From Amycolatopsis sp. cg9 (lineage in GTDB: Bacteria; Actinomycetota; Actinomycetes; Mycobacteriales; Pseudonocardiaceae): 64,000 bases of DNA. The stretch lies in the NCBI RefSeq assembly GCF_041346945.1, contig NZ_CP166850.1, positions 10,338,501 to 10,402,500 on the forward strand, given 5' to 3'. Both the position numbers and the translations under genes were made by a program. Under the pieces are notes generated by a model that saw nothing but the letters and a program-made list of their open reading frames with translations, was not told the origin of the DNA and did not search any database. Numbering within the stretch: position 1 is the first letter of the stretch; each line of letters opens with the position of its first letter. Of the stretch, positions 24,728 to 33,863 are shown in pieces.

Positions 24728-25924
24728 TCAGCCCACCACCCGGCCCCGGGCCACGACCAGCCGCACGTTCCCCAGCACCGACGTCGAGACCCGCGGATCC
24801 CCGGCCACCACCAGCAAGTCCGCGGCCAGCCCGGGCCGCACCCGGCCGGTCACCGACGACAACCCGAGGATGTCCGCCGCGCCCGAGGTCGCCAGCTCCA
24901 GGACCCGGGCCGGGCTGAAGCCCAGCCACTCGTACATCCCCAGCAACCCCGCGTACTCGCCGAACACCGCGTTCCGCACGCCGCCGTCCGAGCCCGGCAG
25001 GATCGGGACGCCGAGTGCGTCGAGCCAGGCGATCCGGTCGAACAGCGGCCGGGCCGCCGCCTCGCCGAGCGTGGCGCGCTGCACCAGCCAGTCGCGCGGC
25101 CCGGCCGTGCAGCACGCGGCGATGCCGGCGGAAGCCATCCGGCGGGCGATGTCCTCGCGGCGGTGCCACTGCGCGTCGCCGGCCAGCCAGTAGCAGTGCT
25201 CGATCGTGTCCGCGCCCGCGTCGACCGCGAACTCGATCGACTCCGTGCCGTGCGCGTGCGCCGCGACCGGGAGGCCGAGCGCGTGCGCCTCCGCGACGAC
25301 CGCCTTCACCTCCGCCGGGGTGAACTGGGACTCCCACATCGCCGCGCCGCCCGGGGTGAGGCTGCCGCCGCTGGCCATCACCTTGATGACGTCCGCGCCC
25401 GCTTCCGCGTTGGCCCGGACCAGGTCCCGCATCGCCGCTTCACCGGCGACCTCGCCGCCGAAGAACCAGCAGTGGCCCCCCGGCGGGGTCAGCGGGGCCA
25501 GCGCCGCGAGGATGCGGGGGCCCGGCCGGGTGCCGGCGTCGATCTCGCGGCGCAGGCCGGTGATCCGCGGCGGCCGGTCGCCGAGGTCGCGGACCGTCGT
25601 CACGCCGGACGCGACGAGCCGCGCGGCCCGCTCCGCCATCCCCGCCTCGACTTCGCCGGGACCGGCGGCGAGCAACCCCGTCACCGGGTCGCTGCCGCCG
25701 TCCATGGCCAGGTGGACGTGCCCGTCGATCAGGCCGGGCACCAGCGTCGCGCCGGGGAAGGCCAGGCGCCGCGCGGATTCCGGCGCCCCGACGGACCCGC
25801 GCGGGCCCGCCGCGGCGATCTTCCCGTCCGCCACCAGGACGGCCGCGTCCGGGACGCAGTCGCCGAGCGGGCCCCGGAGGAGCCGGTCCACCTCGATCAG
25901 CAGCGGCGGCTCCGGAGCAGTCAT
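24728..25924 (-). CDS. Amidohydrolase (imidazolonepropionase/Xaa-Pro dipeptidase-like)
   Basis: A 398-residue metal-dependent hydrolase. Metal motif LIDGHVHLAMDGG (HxH) near residue 60, carbamylated-Lys candidate in ADVIKVMASGG, metal His residues in VAAHAHG and TIEHCYW, and catalytic Asp in LPGSDGGVRN. The small N- and C-terminal strands (LVADGKIAAAG; RVRPGLAADLLVV) form the composite domain of this superfamily. Relatives hydrolyse cyclic amides or C-terminal prolyl dipeptides. It overlaps the upstream aminotransferase-like gene by four bases (ATGA), so both are read together. The substrate is not evident. Confidence 0.85.
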   Translation of the reverse strand: MTAPEPPLLIEVDRLLRGPLGDCVPDAAVLVADGKIAAAGPRGSVGAPESARRLAFPGATLVPGLIDGHVHLAMDGGSDPVTGLLAAGPGEVEAGMAERAARLVASGVTTVRDLGDRPPRITGLRREIDAGTRPGPRILAALAPLTPPGGHCWFFGGEVAGEAAMRDLVRANAEAGADVIKVMASGGSLTPGGAAMWESQFTPAEVKAVVAEAHALGLPVAAHAHGTESIEFAVDAGADTIEHCYWLAGDAQWHRREDIARRMASAGIAACCTAGPRDWLVQRATLGEAAARPLFDRIAWLDALGVPILPGSDGGVRNAVFGEYAGLLGMYEWLGFSPARVLELATSGAADILGLSSVTGRVRPGLAADLLVVAGDPRVSTSVLGNVRLVVARGRVVG

Positions 25925-27141
25925 GCCAAGGACGATAGCAACGGGACGCTGCGCGCCACGCGGCCTTTGAGTTCGCAGAGCAACGGCCAAGAAGTCGCGA
26001 AGTTCAGCCGCGCGTACCCCTGCCCGAGGCGCCCGAACGACTCGCCGGGGCTCAGCTCGATCCCCGCGTTCTCGCGCACCACCGACGTCGGGTCGGCCCA
26101 GCCGAACGCCCGGAAGTCCAGCCACGCCAGGTAAGTCGCCTCCGGCAGGTGGTAGCGCACCATCGGCAGCTCGGTCCGCATCGTCTCGGCGACCATGTAG
26201 CGGCTGCGGTCGAGGTAGGAAACCGTCGCGTCGAGCCACTCGTCGCCCTGCGTCCACGCGGCCACCGTCGCGGCCGCGCCGAAGATGTTGACCGAACCGA
26301 GCAGGCCCGCCTGGACGTCCACCACCGCGTGCATCCACTTCGGACCGAGGTGCGCCACCGCGCAGCGCAGCCCGGCCAGGTTGAACGCCTTGCTCGCGCC
26401 GTACACGGTCACCGTGCGGGCACCCATTTCCGTGCTCAGCGAAGCGAACGGGATGTGCCGGTGCGGCGCGAACGTGAGGTCGGCGTGCAGCTCGTCGGAG
26501 ACGACCAGCATGTCGTTCCGCTCGACGGCGGCGGCGAGCGCGGTCAGTTCCGCGCGGGTGAACACGCGCCCGGTCGGGTTGTGCGGGCTCACCAGCAGGA
26601 GCAGCTTGGCGCCGGCCAGCGCCGCGTCCAGCTGCCCGGCGTCGAACCGCCAGCCGGCTTCGGTGTCCTCCATCGGGATCGGCACGACCCGGCGGCCCAG
26701 GCTGGTGATCATCTTGGTGAGCGGGCCGAACGCCGGGGTGTGGATGGCGATCCCGTCGCCGGGCCGCGTCGCCGCTTCCAGCACCACGCGCACGGCCTGC
26801 GCGACGTTCGTGAACTCGCGCACGTCACCCGGGTTCACGAACCAGCCGTAGCGGTCGGCCATCCGGTCGACGAAGGCTTCGCGCACGGTCCGCGCGCCCG
26901 TCGGCCAGTCCGGGTAGCCGAAGTCGCCGCTCGAGATCAGGTCGTGGAGGGAGTCCCGGATCGGCTCGGCGACCGGGAAGTCCATGTCCGCCACCCAGGC
27001 CGGCACCACGTCCGGGCGCACGACCTGCCACTTCGCCCCGGGCCGGGACCGCAGTTCAGGCTCCGACAACGCCGAGAACGCTTGATGCAGCCGCGATCGC
27101 GCCGCCGGCACCAGCGTCGCGCTCGCCTGCTCGATCGTCAT
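25921..27141 (-). CDS. MalY/PatB-type PLP-dependent C-S lyase / aminotransferase
   Basis: A 406-residue fold-type I PLP enzyme. The N-terminal WQVVRPDVVPAWVADMDFPVAEPI is the MalY/PatB signature, then LLLLVSPHNPTGRVF, VSDELHADLTF and VYGASKAFNLAGLRCA with the PLP-binding Lys. Such enzymes cleave cystathionine or cysteine conjugates or transaminate amino acids. The ATG at 27141 is chosen over the longer frame because the extension reads as random basic sequence. Coupled to the amidohydrolase gene downstream. A cysteine-conjugate lyase would fit well in a genome with Mca, but this link is only suggestive. Confidence 0.85.
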   Translation of the reverse strand: MTIEQASATLVPAARSRLHQAFSALSEPELRSRPGAKWQVVRPDVVPAWVADMDFPVAEPIRDSLHDLISSGDFGYPDWPTGARTVREAFVDRMADRYGWFVNPGDVREFTNVAQAVRVVLEAATRPGDGIAIHTPAFGPLTKMITSLGRRVVPIPMEDTEAGWRFDAGQLDAALAGAKLLLLVSPHNPTGRVFTRAELTALAAAVERNDMLVVSDELHADLTFAPHRHIPFASLSTEMGARTVTVYGASKAFNLAGLRCAVAHLGPKWMHAVVDVQAGLLGSVNIFGAAATVAAWTQGDEWLDATVSYLDRSRYMVAETMRTELPMVRYHLPEATYLAWLDFRAFGWADPTSVVRENAGIELSPGESFGRLGQGYARLNFATSWPLLCELKGRVARSVPLLSSLA

Positions 27142-27271
27142 GACCGCACCTCGTTTTCGTCTCCACCCAGTTTGTGTTGCCCTGCTCATGTGACGGCTCG
27201 GGCGTGCAAAACTCATCGGTACCGGGCGAAAAATCCCCTGACTGCCGCGTTCTTCCCGGTCAGGGCACGGG

Positions 27272-27297
27272 AAGAGCCCAGCCGGAGCCGGGCTCTT
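27272..27297 (-). terminator. Hairpin downstream of the Nudix gene
   Basis: AAGAGCCC (27272-27279) pairs with GGGCTCTT (27290-27297), 19 bases beyond the minus-strand stop at 27316. It has no U-tract on the minus side. Confidence 0.6.
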
Positions 27298-27315
27298 CTT
27301 CGCACGTGCGGACTT

Positions 27316-27765
27316 TCAGCCGTTCCCGGCCGGTTTCCCGCGCTCCAGCGAGAGGGTGCGGGACGTGCCGTGCGCGACGGTGAACCGGGCCGCCAGCTCC
27401 GGCGGCAGGTACTCGGCGAGCCGGGCCACCGGGACCCACTCCGAGCGGTCCAGCCCGTTGCGGCCGAGCGTCAGCCGGATGTCGTCGTCGGCGAGCTCAC
27501 CGCCGTCGAACACGTAGAGGAACTCGTCGCCGTCGTCACCCGGCACCCAGTCGACGACGACCAGCCCCGCCGGTTCCCGGTCAAGACCGAGGTCCTCGCC
27601 CAACTGGCGCCGCGCGGCCGCGGCCGGCGACTCGCCGTGCCCCACCAGCGCGCCCGGGATGTCCCAGCCGTTCTCGTAGATCGAGCGGTGCAGCAGCAGC
27701 ACGGTGTCGCCGCGGGTGAACAGCGTCCCCGCGCACACCCGCGGCGCGGGCGTCGGGTCACTCAT
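27316..27765 (-). CDS. Nudix hydrolase with a weakened Nudix box
   Basis: A 149-residue Nudix-fold protein. The box reads GALVGHGESPAAAARRQLGE followed by DLGL: the expected REUxEE helix is RQLGED here, with Gln and Asp replacing two metal-binding Glu. It may still bind metal but less strongly. The N-terminal strand VCAGTLFTRGDTVLLLHRS is typical. Family members hydrolyse nucleoside diphosphate derivatives. Start ATG at 27765 overlaps the stop of the FAD oxidase gene (four bases), so the two are coupled, an unusual pairing. Confidence 0.8.
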   Translation of the reverse strand: MSDPTPAPRVCAGTLFTRGDTVLLLHRSIYENGWDIPGALVGHGESPAAAARRQLGEDLGLDREPAGLVVVDWVPGDDGDEFLYVFDGGELADDDIRLTLGRNGLDRSEWVPVARLAEYLPPELAARFTVAHGTSRTLSLERGKPAGNG

Positions 27766-29144
27766 GAACCCTCTCCTTCCTGGCCGCGCCGCTCGCCGAG
27801 CGGCACGGACTGGGCGAACCGGAACAGTCCGTCCGGGTCGTAGTGGGCCTTGACCGCCCGCAGCCGGGCGAGGTTTTCGCCGTAGTAGGCCGAAGGGGCG
27901 TCTTCGAGGTCCGGGTCGGGGAAGCCCGGGTAGGCCCCGCCGGTGCCCCACGGGCGCGCGAGCTCCCACGAGCGGTTCAGCCACTTGCGCGTGTCGGCCG
28001 GCTCGAGGTCGGCGTCGATGTCGGCGGCGTGCTTGAGCAGGTACTGCGCGGTCCGGTGCGGGAAAGCCGTCGCGGTCGGGTCGAGGTCGTTGTACGCGCC
28101 GCCCGAAGGCAGCAGCTCCAGGGACCGGCCCTCCCCCGCCTTGCGCCCGTCGTCGAACCCGCTCAGCAGCGCCTCGACGACGTCGGCGGGCAGCGGCCGG
28201 GCGATGAACTCCGCCCGGCTGTACAGGTGCGCGCCCGGGTGGTCGTCGCCCGGCCCGTTCTCCGCGAGGTACGCCTTGGTTTCGCGGTAGGGCAGGGTGA
28301 CGCGGGTGTCGGTGACCGGCGCGGGCAGGGAGCGCACGAACTCCGCCACCGACTCCGCCCCGCCGGTCAGCGTGCCGAACAGGTGCGTGACGGGCTCGTC
28401 GGCCGGGTTCGCCGACGCCGTCACCATCAGGCTCGGAGCCACTTCGCGCGGCGCGCCGGCGAGCCACTCCTGCCAGGCGAGCACGAGCGCCGGGGCGTGC
28501 TCGCGGCCCCACGTGAGGTGGAAGCTGGTGGCTTCCGGCGCCGGCACGGGGTCGAAGACCAGCCGTGTCACGACGCCGAAGTTGCCGGTGCCCGCCCCGC
28601 GCAGCGCCCAGAACAGGTCCGGCTCGCGGTCGGCGTCGCAGTCGACGACCCGGCCGTCCGCGAGGACCACCGTGGCCGCGCGCAGCCGGTCCAGCGCGAA
28701 ACCGTGCCGCCGGCCGAGGATGCCCATGCCGCCGCCGAGGGCGTGCCCGGCGAGGCCGACGGTCGGGCCGCAGCCGGCCGGGATCGTCCGGCCGTGCGGC
28801 GCCAGCGCGTCGTAGGCGTCGGCGAGCCGCGCGCCCGCGCCGACCACGAGCTGCCCGGCTTCGACGGTCGCCGTCGCCATCGGCCGGGTGTCCAGCAGGA
28901 TCCCCGTGGTCGACGAATGCCCGGCGAAGTCGTGGCCGCCGCCGCGGATCGCCAGTGGCAGCCCGGTTTCGCGGGCCGCGGCCACGGCCGCCGCCACGTC
29001 GGCGGCGCCGGCGCAGCGGACCACGACGGCCGGGCGGACGGTTTCGTACCGGGCCATTTCGGGGCGGCGGGCCTCGTCGTAGCCGGCCGAGTCCGGGGTG
29101 AGGAGCTCACCCGCCAGCCGCCGCTCCAGCGCGTTCCAGTGCAC
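27762..29144 (-). CDS. Cytosolic FAD-linked oxidoreductase (berberine-bridge family, bicovalent FAD residues)
   Basis: A 460-residue FAD_binding_4/BBE protein without signal peptide. His71 in IRGGGHDFAGHSS and Cys125 in IPAGCGPTVGLAGHALGGG are the bicovalent flavin attachment residues. The substrate-binding middle domain and the C-terminal KAHYDPDGLFRFAQS (BBE motif) are complete. It is likely a sugar or natural-product alcohol oxidase. Sits between the Nudix gene (coupled) and an MFS gene 21 bases upstream on the same strand, which suggests a three-gene transport-and-oxidation unit. Confidence 0.86.
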   Translation of the reverse strand: MHWNALERRLAGELLTPDSAGYDEARRPEMARYETVRPAVVVRCAGAADVAAAVAAARETGLPLAIRGGGHDFAGHSSTTGILLDTRPMATATVEAGQLVVGAGARLADAYDALAPHGRTIPAGCGPTVGLAGHALGGGMGILGRRHGFALDRLRAATVVLADGRVVDCDADREPDLFWALRGAGTGNFGVVTRLVFDPVPAPEATSFHLTWGREHAPALVLAWQEWLAGAPREVAPSLMVTASANPADEPVTHLFGTLTGGAESVAEFVRSLPAPVTDTRVTLPYRETKAYLAENGPGDDHPGAHLYSRAEFIARPLPADVVEALLSGFDDGRKAGEGRSLELLPSGGAYNDLDPTATAFPHRTAQYLLKHAADIDADLEPADTRKWLNRSWELARPWGTGGAYPGFPDPDLEDAPSAYYGENLARLRAVKAHYDPDGLFRFAQSVPLGERRGQEGEGS

Positions 29145-29165
29145 CAGGATCGTCCTTCCTCGCGG

Positions 29166-30503
29166 TCAGGCAGCTTCGTCCGTGCGTTCGGGGGTGCCCG
29201 CCGCGGCCGCGGGGGCGGCGGCCGGCGAGACCGCCGCGACCGGCCGGCTGCGGAGCAGCAGCAGGAAGGTGACGATCGGCAGGATCCCCATGATCTCCGA
29301 CATGATCGAGTACCCGCCGGCGCCGAGCAACGCCGTGCCGCCGATGGTGCCGGTCGCCGACACGCACCAGACGACGGCGTCGACCGCGCCGACGACCTGC
29401 CCCTGGCCGTTCGAGGCCAGCGTCGTCGCGAGCGTCCGGCTGCCCGCCATGAACCCGAGGTTCCAGCCGTAGCCGAGCAGGAACAGGGAGATCGAGCCGA
29501 GCACCGTGTGGGACATGGTGGAGCCCGCGCCGATCGCGGCGGCGAGCACGAGGACCGCGAGGCCGGCGAACATCACCTTGCGCGCGCCGATCCGGTCGAT
29601 CATCCAGCCGGTGAGCGGGGCGAAGATGAACATGCCGCCGGCGTGCGCGGCGAGCGCGGCGCCGACGACCACCAGGGTGCCGTCCTTCAGGATGATGTCC
29701 ATCGGGGCCGCGGTCATGATCGCGACCATGATGAGCTGGCTGACGATCATGACCAGCAGCAGCATTCTCGCCGAACCGGAGCGGAACACCGAGCCCAGCA
29801 CCGCCAGCTGCGAACCCTCACCGCGCGGGGCCTTGTGCCGGGGCAGCGTGATCCCGCCGAGGCCGGCGACCGCGCTGACCACCGCGGCGAGCAGGAACGG
29901 CCCGGAGAGCTCGGGCAGGCCGAACGACCCCATCAGCGAGCTCATCGGGTAGAGCAGCAGCGGCCCGCCCACCGACCCGACCGCACCGGCGGCGACGACC
30001 AGCCCGAGCGCGTACCCGCTGCGGTGACTGGGGTAGAGCTCCGCGGCCGCGTACCGCGAGACGATCGAACCGCCGACGCCGAGGCCGAGCACGAACATCC
30101 CGCCGTCCAGCAGGGGGATGCTCTCGATCAGCGTCGCGGTGAAGCAGATCAGGCCGCCGAGCGTCCCGACGGCGAAGGCGACCATCAGGCTCGCCCGCCA
30201 GCCCAGCCACGACGTCGCGCGCACCAGCAGCAGCGCGCCGAGGCCGGTGCCGAGGATGGTCAGCGTCTGCGGGAACGCGCTCCACATGACGCCGACGTAG
30301 GGCTCGGCCCAGATGGTGCTCGTCGGCGCGACCGCCGCCATCGCGGCGTTCATCAGGGTGGCGGTGGTGAACAGCGCCATCATCCCGCGGCGGCGTGCCG
30401 AGATCTCGGCACGGGTCGCCGTGTCGGCCGGCGCTGCTCCGGCGGCTCCCAGTCCTGGTGACACGACTTCCTCCCGGCCATCGGCGTCAACCACTTCGTT
30501 CAT
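29166..30503 (-). CDS. MFS transporter
   Basis: A 445-residue MFS protein with about 12 helices. It starts after a ~45-residue polar, Ala-rich N-terminal tail (MNEVVDADGREEVV...). Motif-A-like GWMIDRIGARKVMFAG occurs between helices 8 and 9, and GVGGSIVSRYAAAELYPSHRSG in helix 4-5. ATG at 30503 is the first start with plausible context; the much longer frame upstream of it is a shadow of neighbouring genes. Co-directional with the FAD oxidase and Nudix genes and divergent from the ECF sigma gene; the 174-base gap 30504-30677 must hold both promoters. Confidence 0.82.
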   Translation of the reverse strand: MNEVVDADGREEVVSPGLGAAGAAPADTATRAEISARRRGMMALFTTATLMNAAMAAVAPTSTIWAEPYVGVMWSAFPQTLTILGTGLGALLLVRATSWLGWRASLMVAFAVGTLGGLICFTATLIESIPLLDGGMFVLGLGVGGSIVSRYAAAELYPSHRSGYALGLVVAAGAVGSVGGPLLLYPMSSLMGSFGLPELSGPFLLAAVVSAVAGLGGITLPRHKAPRGEGSQLAVLGSVFRSGSARMLLLVMIVSQLIMVAIMTAAPMDIILKDGTLVVVGAALAAHAGGMFIFAPLTGWMIDRIGARKVMFAGLAVLVLAAAIGAGSTMSHTVLGSISLFLLGYGWNLGFMAGSRTLATTLASNGQGQVVGAVDAVVWCVSATGTIGGTALLGAGGYSIMSEIMGILPIVTFLLLLRSRPVAAVSPAAAPAAAAGTPERTDEAA

Positions 30504-30677
30504 CGTGCTGGAGGTCCGCGACCGGCACATCTCCCGCGTTGCCGAACGAAGAAGCCGTGGCGCCGGCAGACCGAGCGGGCAGGACTCGCCGGGGCCTGCG
30601 GCGGAGCGCAACCCAGGAGTGGGGCACCGTCCACCGCGCTGCGAGCCTGGACCGGGGATGCGAGGGGAGTACGACGA

Positions 30678-31331
30678 GTGGACGACAGACCGGACCGGGC
30701 GAGCGCCGTCCCCGCGGGCGACGAGCGCGCGTTCGGCAGGCTGCTCGAACGGCACCGCCACGAACTGCGCGTCCACTGCCACCGGCTGCTCGGTTCCCGC
30801 GACGAGGCCGAGGACATGGTCCAGGAGACCTTCCTCCGCGCGTGGCACAAGCGGGAGCAGTACGCGGGCCGCTCCACCTTCCGCGCCTGGCTGTACCGGA
30901 TCGCCACCAACTGCTGCCTCGACCACCTCGCCCGGCAGCCGGCGGCGGACGAGCTCGGCGCGGACGGCCCGGAGCCGAGCACGCCGGGCGCGGACGCCGC
31001 CGTCCTCGCCCGGGAGGTGCTCGAGCTGGCGTTCCTGACCGCCCTGCAGCACCTGCCGCCCAAGCAGCGCGTGGTGCTCGTCCTGCGCGACGTGCTCGGG
31101 TGGTCGGCCAAGGAGTGCGCGGACGTGCTCGAGGTCAGCGTCGCTTCGGCCAACAGCGCGCTGCAGCGGGCGCGTTCGACGATGAAGCGGCACCTGCCCG
31201 GCGCGCGCAGCGGACGGGCGCGGCCCTCCGGCGCGGAACGCGTCCTGCTCCGCCGGTACATGGCCGCGCTCGACCGGTCCGAAGTGGACGTCGTGGTGGA
31301 ACTGCTCGACCGGGACCGGCCGGCGGCGTGA
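30678..31331 (+). CDS. ECF sigma factor (SigG/ECF41-ECF56-like) with a truncated SnoaL domain
   Basis: A 217-residue sigma-70 family protein. Region 2 reads CHRLLGSRDEAEDMVQETFLRAWHKREQYAGRSTFRAWLYRIATN and region 4 LPPKQRVVLVLRDVLGWSAKECADVLEVSVASANSALQRARS. In this group, region 4 is followed by a SnoaL-like domain of about 120 residues that modulates activity. Here it starts normally (LLRRYMAALDRSEVDVVVELL) but stops after about 28 residues. The start is GTG at 30678 after GAGGGGAG. A dehydratase gene begins only 51 bases later. A deletion or rearrangement in the 3' part is likely (inference). Confidence 0.85.
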   Translation: MDDRPDRASAVPAGDERAFGRLLERHRHELRVHCHRLLGSRDEAEDMVQETFLRAWHKREQYAGRSTFRAWLYRIATNCCLDHLARQPAADELGADGPEPSTPGADAAVLAREVLELAFLTALQHLPPKQRVVLVLRDVLGWSAKECADVLEVSVASANSALQRARSTMKRHLPGARSGRARPSGAERVLLRRYMAALDRSEVDVVVELLDRDRPAA

Positions 31332-32381
<1,050 letters not shown>

Positions 32382-32468
32382 CTCGCAATCGCGGAGACGC
32401 CGCCGCGGAACCGGGCGCCGTACGTTTGTCCACCGGAGCACCGTACGGCTAGCCCGAAGGAGTAGGTC

Positions 32469-33689
32469 GTGAGTAAAACGCTCTGCCAGACGTGTGGGGA
32501 CGTGGAGGTCCGCAAGTTCCTCTCACTCGGCCAGCAGCCTTCGTTCCATTTCCCGGCGAATCGGGAAGAAGCGGAGAACGAACGCCTCTGGCCGCTCGAG
32601 CTGGGTTTCTGCGAACAGTGCAGCCTGGTGCAGGTCTTGGAGTCGGTCAGCGAGCGCATCCTGTTCTCGGGCGACTACCACCACCTGGCCGGCCTGACCG
32701 CCGGCTACCACGAGCACCTGCAAGGTCTCGCCGACACCCTCGCCGGTCTGTTCGACTCGACCGACGGCCGGTCCGTCGTCGAGTTCGGCAGCAACGACGG
32801 CAGCCTGCTGGACAAGCTGGCCGCGCGCTCGTTCGACGTCCTCGGCGTCGACCCGGTCGGTCAGGTGACCGCCGCCGGGTCCCAGGTCGTCAAGGACTAC
32901 TTCAGCTCGACCGTCGGGGCCGAACTCGCCGCCACCCGCGGCAAGACCGACCTCGTCGTCGCGCTCAACGTGTTCGCGCACGTCACCAACCTGCACGACG
33001 TGCTGGACGGCGTGACCACGATCCTCAAGGACGACGGCCTGTTCGTCACCGAGTCGCACTACCTGGTGGACCTGCTGGAGACCCTCCAGTACGACTTCGC
33101 CTACCACGAGCACTCGCGGTACTACTCGGTCACGGCGCTGGACGAGGCGTTCCGGCGGCACGGCCTGGAGACGGTCAAGATCGAGCGGATCCCGACCCAC
33201 GGCGGGTCGATCCGGGTCTACGCCGGCTTCGCGGGCGCGCACGAGGTCGACCAGTCCGTCATCGAACTGCGCGAGCTCGAGGACTCCCTCAAGCTGCGCG
33301 ACTCGATGATCTACACGCAGTTCGCCGAGCGCGTCGAGCAGCACCGCGAGAAGCTCAACGAGCTGGTCCGGTTCCTGAAGAACACCGGCGCGCGCGTCGC
33401 GGCGGCGTCCGCCCCGGGCCGCGCGGTCACGATGCTGAACTACTGCGGGCTCGGCCCGGACGACATCGACGTCGTCTCGGAGATCAGCCCGCGCAAGATC
33501 GGCAAGCTGTTCCCCGGCACGCACATCCCCATCATCAGCCAGCAGGAGCTGGCCGGGGACAACCAGCCGGAGTACGCGCTGCTGATGTCCTGGCACATCG
33601 CCGACGAGGTCATCACCAACCTGCGCAACGAAGGCTTCCGGGGCACGCTCATCGAGCCGCTGCCGGAGCCGCGGATCCTCGAGCGCTGA
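32469..33689 (+). CDS. NDP-hexose C-methyltransferase (zinc-containing, TylCIII/EvaC-like)
   Basis: A 406-residue sugar C-methyltransferase. The N-terminal zinc domain has CQTCG (6-10) and CEQC (48-51); the SAM domain has VVEFGSNDGSLL; the C-terminal domain contains HEHSRYYSVTALDEAF, IPTHGGSIRVYAG and LLMSWHIADEV. This is the three-domain plan of TylC3 and related enzymes, which add methyl to the ring carbon of an NDP-4-keto-sugar. Start GTG at 32469 with AAGGAG six bases upstream. It lies 87 bases after rmlB and is a paralogue of the gene at 36476. Confidence 0.88.
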   Translation: MSKTLCQTCGDVEVRKFLSLGQQPSFHFPANREEAENERLWPLELGFCEQCSLVQVLESVSERILFSGDYHHLAGLTAGYHEHLQGLADTLAGLFDSTDGRSVVEFGSNDGSLLDKLAARSFDVLGVDPVGQVTAAGSQVVKDYFSSTVGAELAATRGKTDLVVALNVFAHVTNLHDVLDGVTTILKDDGLFVTESHYLVDLLETLQYDFAYHEHSRYYSVTALDEAFRRHGLETVKIERIPTHGGSIRVYAGFAGAHEVDQSVIELRELEDSLKLRDSMIYTQFAERVEQHREKLNELVRFLKNTGARVAAASAPGRAVTMLNYCGLGPDDIDVVSEISPRKIGKLFPGTHIPIISQQELAGDNQPEYALLMSWHIADEVITNLRNEGFRGTLIEPLPEPRILER

Positions 33690-33710
33690 GGCCGCACCGC
33701 CGTACGGGCA

Positions 33711-33755
33711 GCCACTGGCCCCGTCCCTCTCCGGAGGGGCGGGGCCAGTGGCTTT
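33711..33755 (+). terminator. Strong terminator after the first C-methyltransferase
   Basis: GCCACTGGCCCCG (33711-33723) pairs perfectly with CGGGGCCAGTGGC (33740-33752), an inner CCCTC/GAGGG stem extends it, and TTT follows. Confidence 0.85.
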
Positions 33756-33765
33756 CCCGCGCCCG

Positions 33766-33845
33766 GCTGAAGGGGACGTTCAGTGCATCAGACGCGCTGA
33801 AGGGGACTTTCCTCGCATCTGGTGCGAGGAAAGTCCCCTTCAGCG
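33766..33845. repeat. Palindromic element of the GCTGAAGGGGAC family, copy 1
   Basis: Three ~28-base units in the order direct, direct, inverted. The second and third form a perfect 23-bp stem: CGCTGAAGGGGACTTTCC and following bases (33795-33817) with 33823-33845, loop of five bases. The first unit (GCTGAAGGGGACGTTCAG at 33766) shares only its first dozen bases. It lies between the converging methyltransferase and acyltransferase genes. Confidence 0.88.
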
Positions 33846-33863
33846 CAGTGCCGGTAGCGCGGG

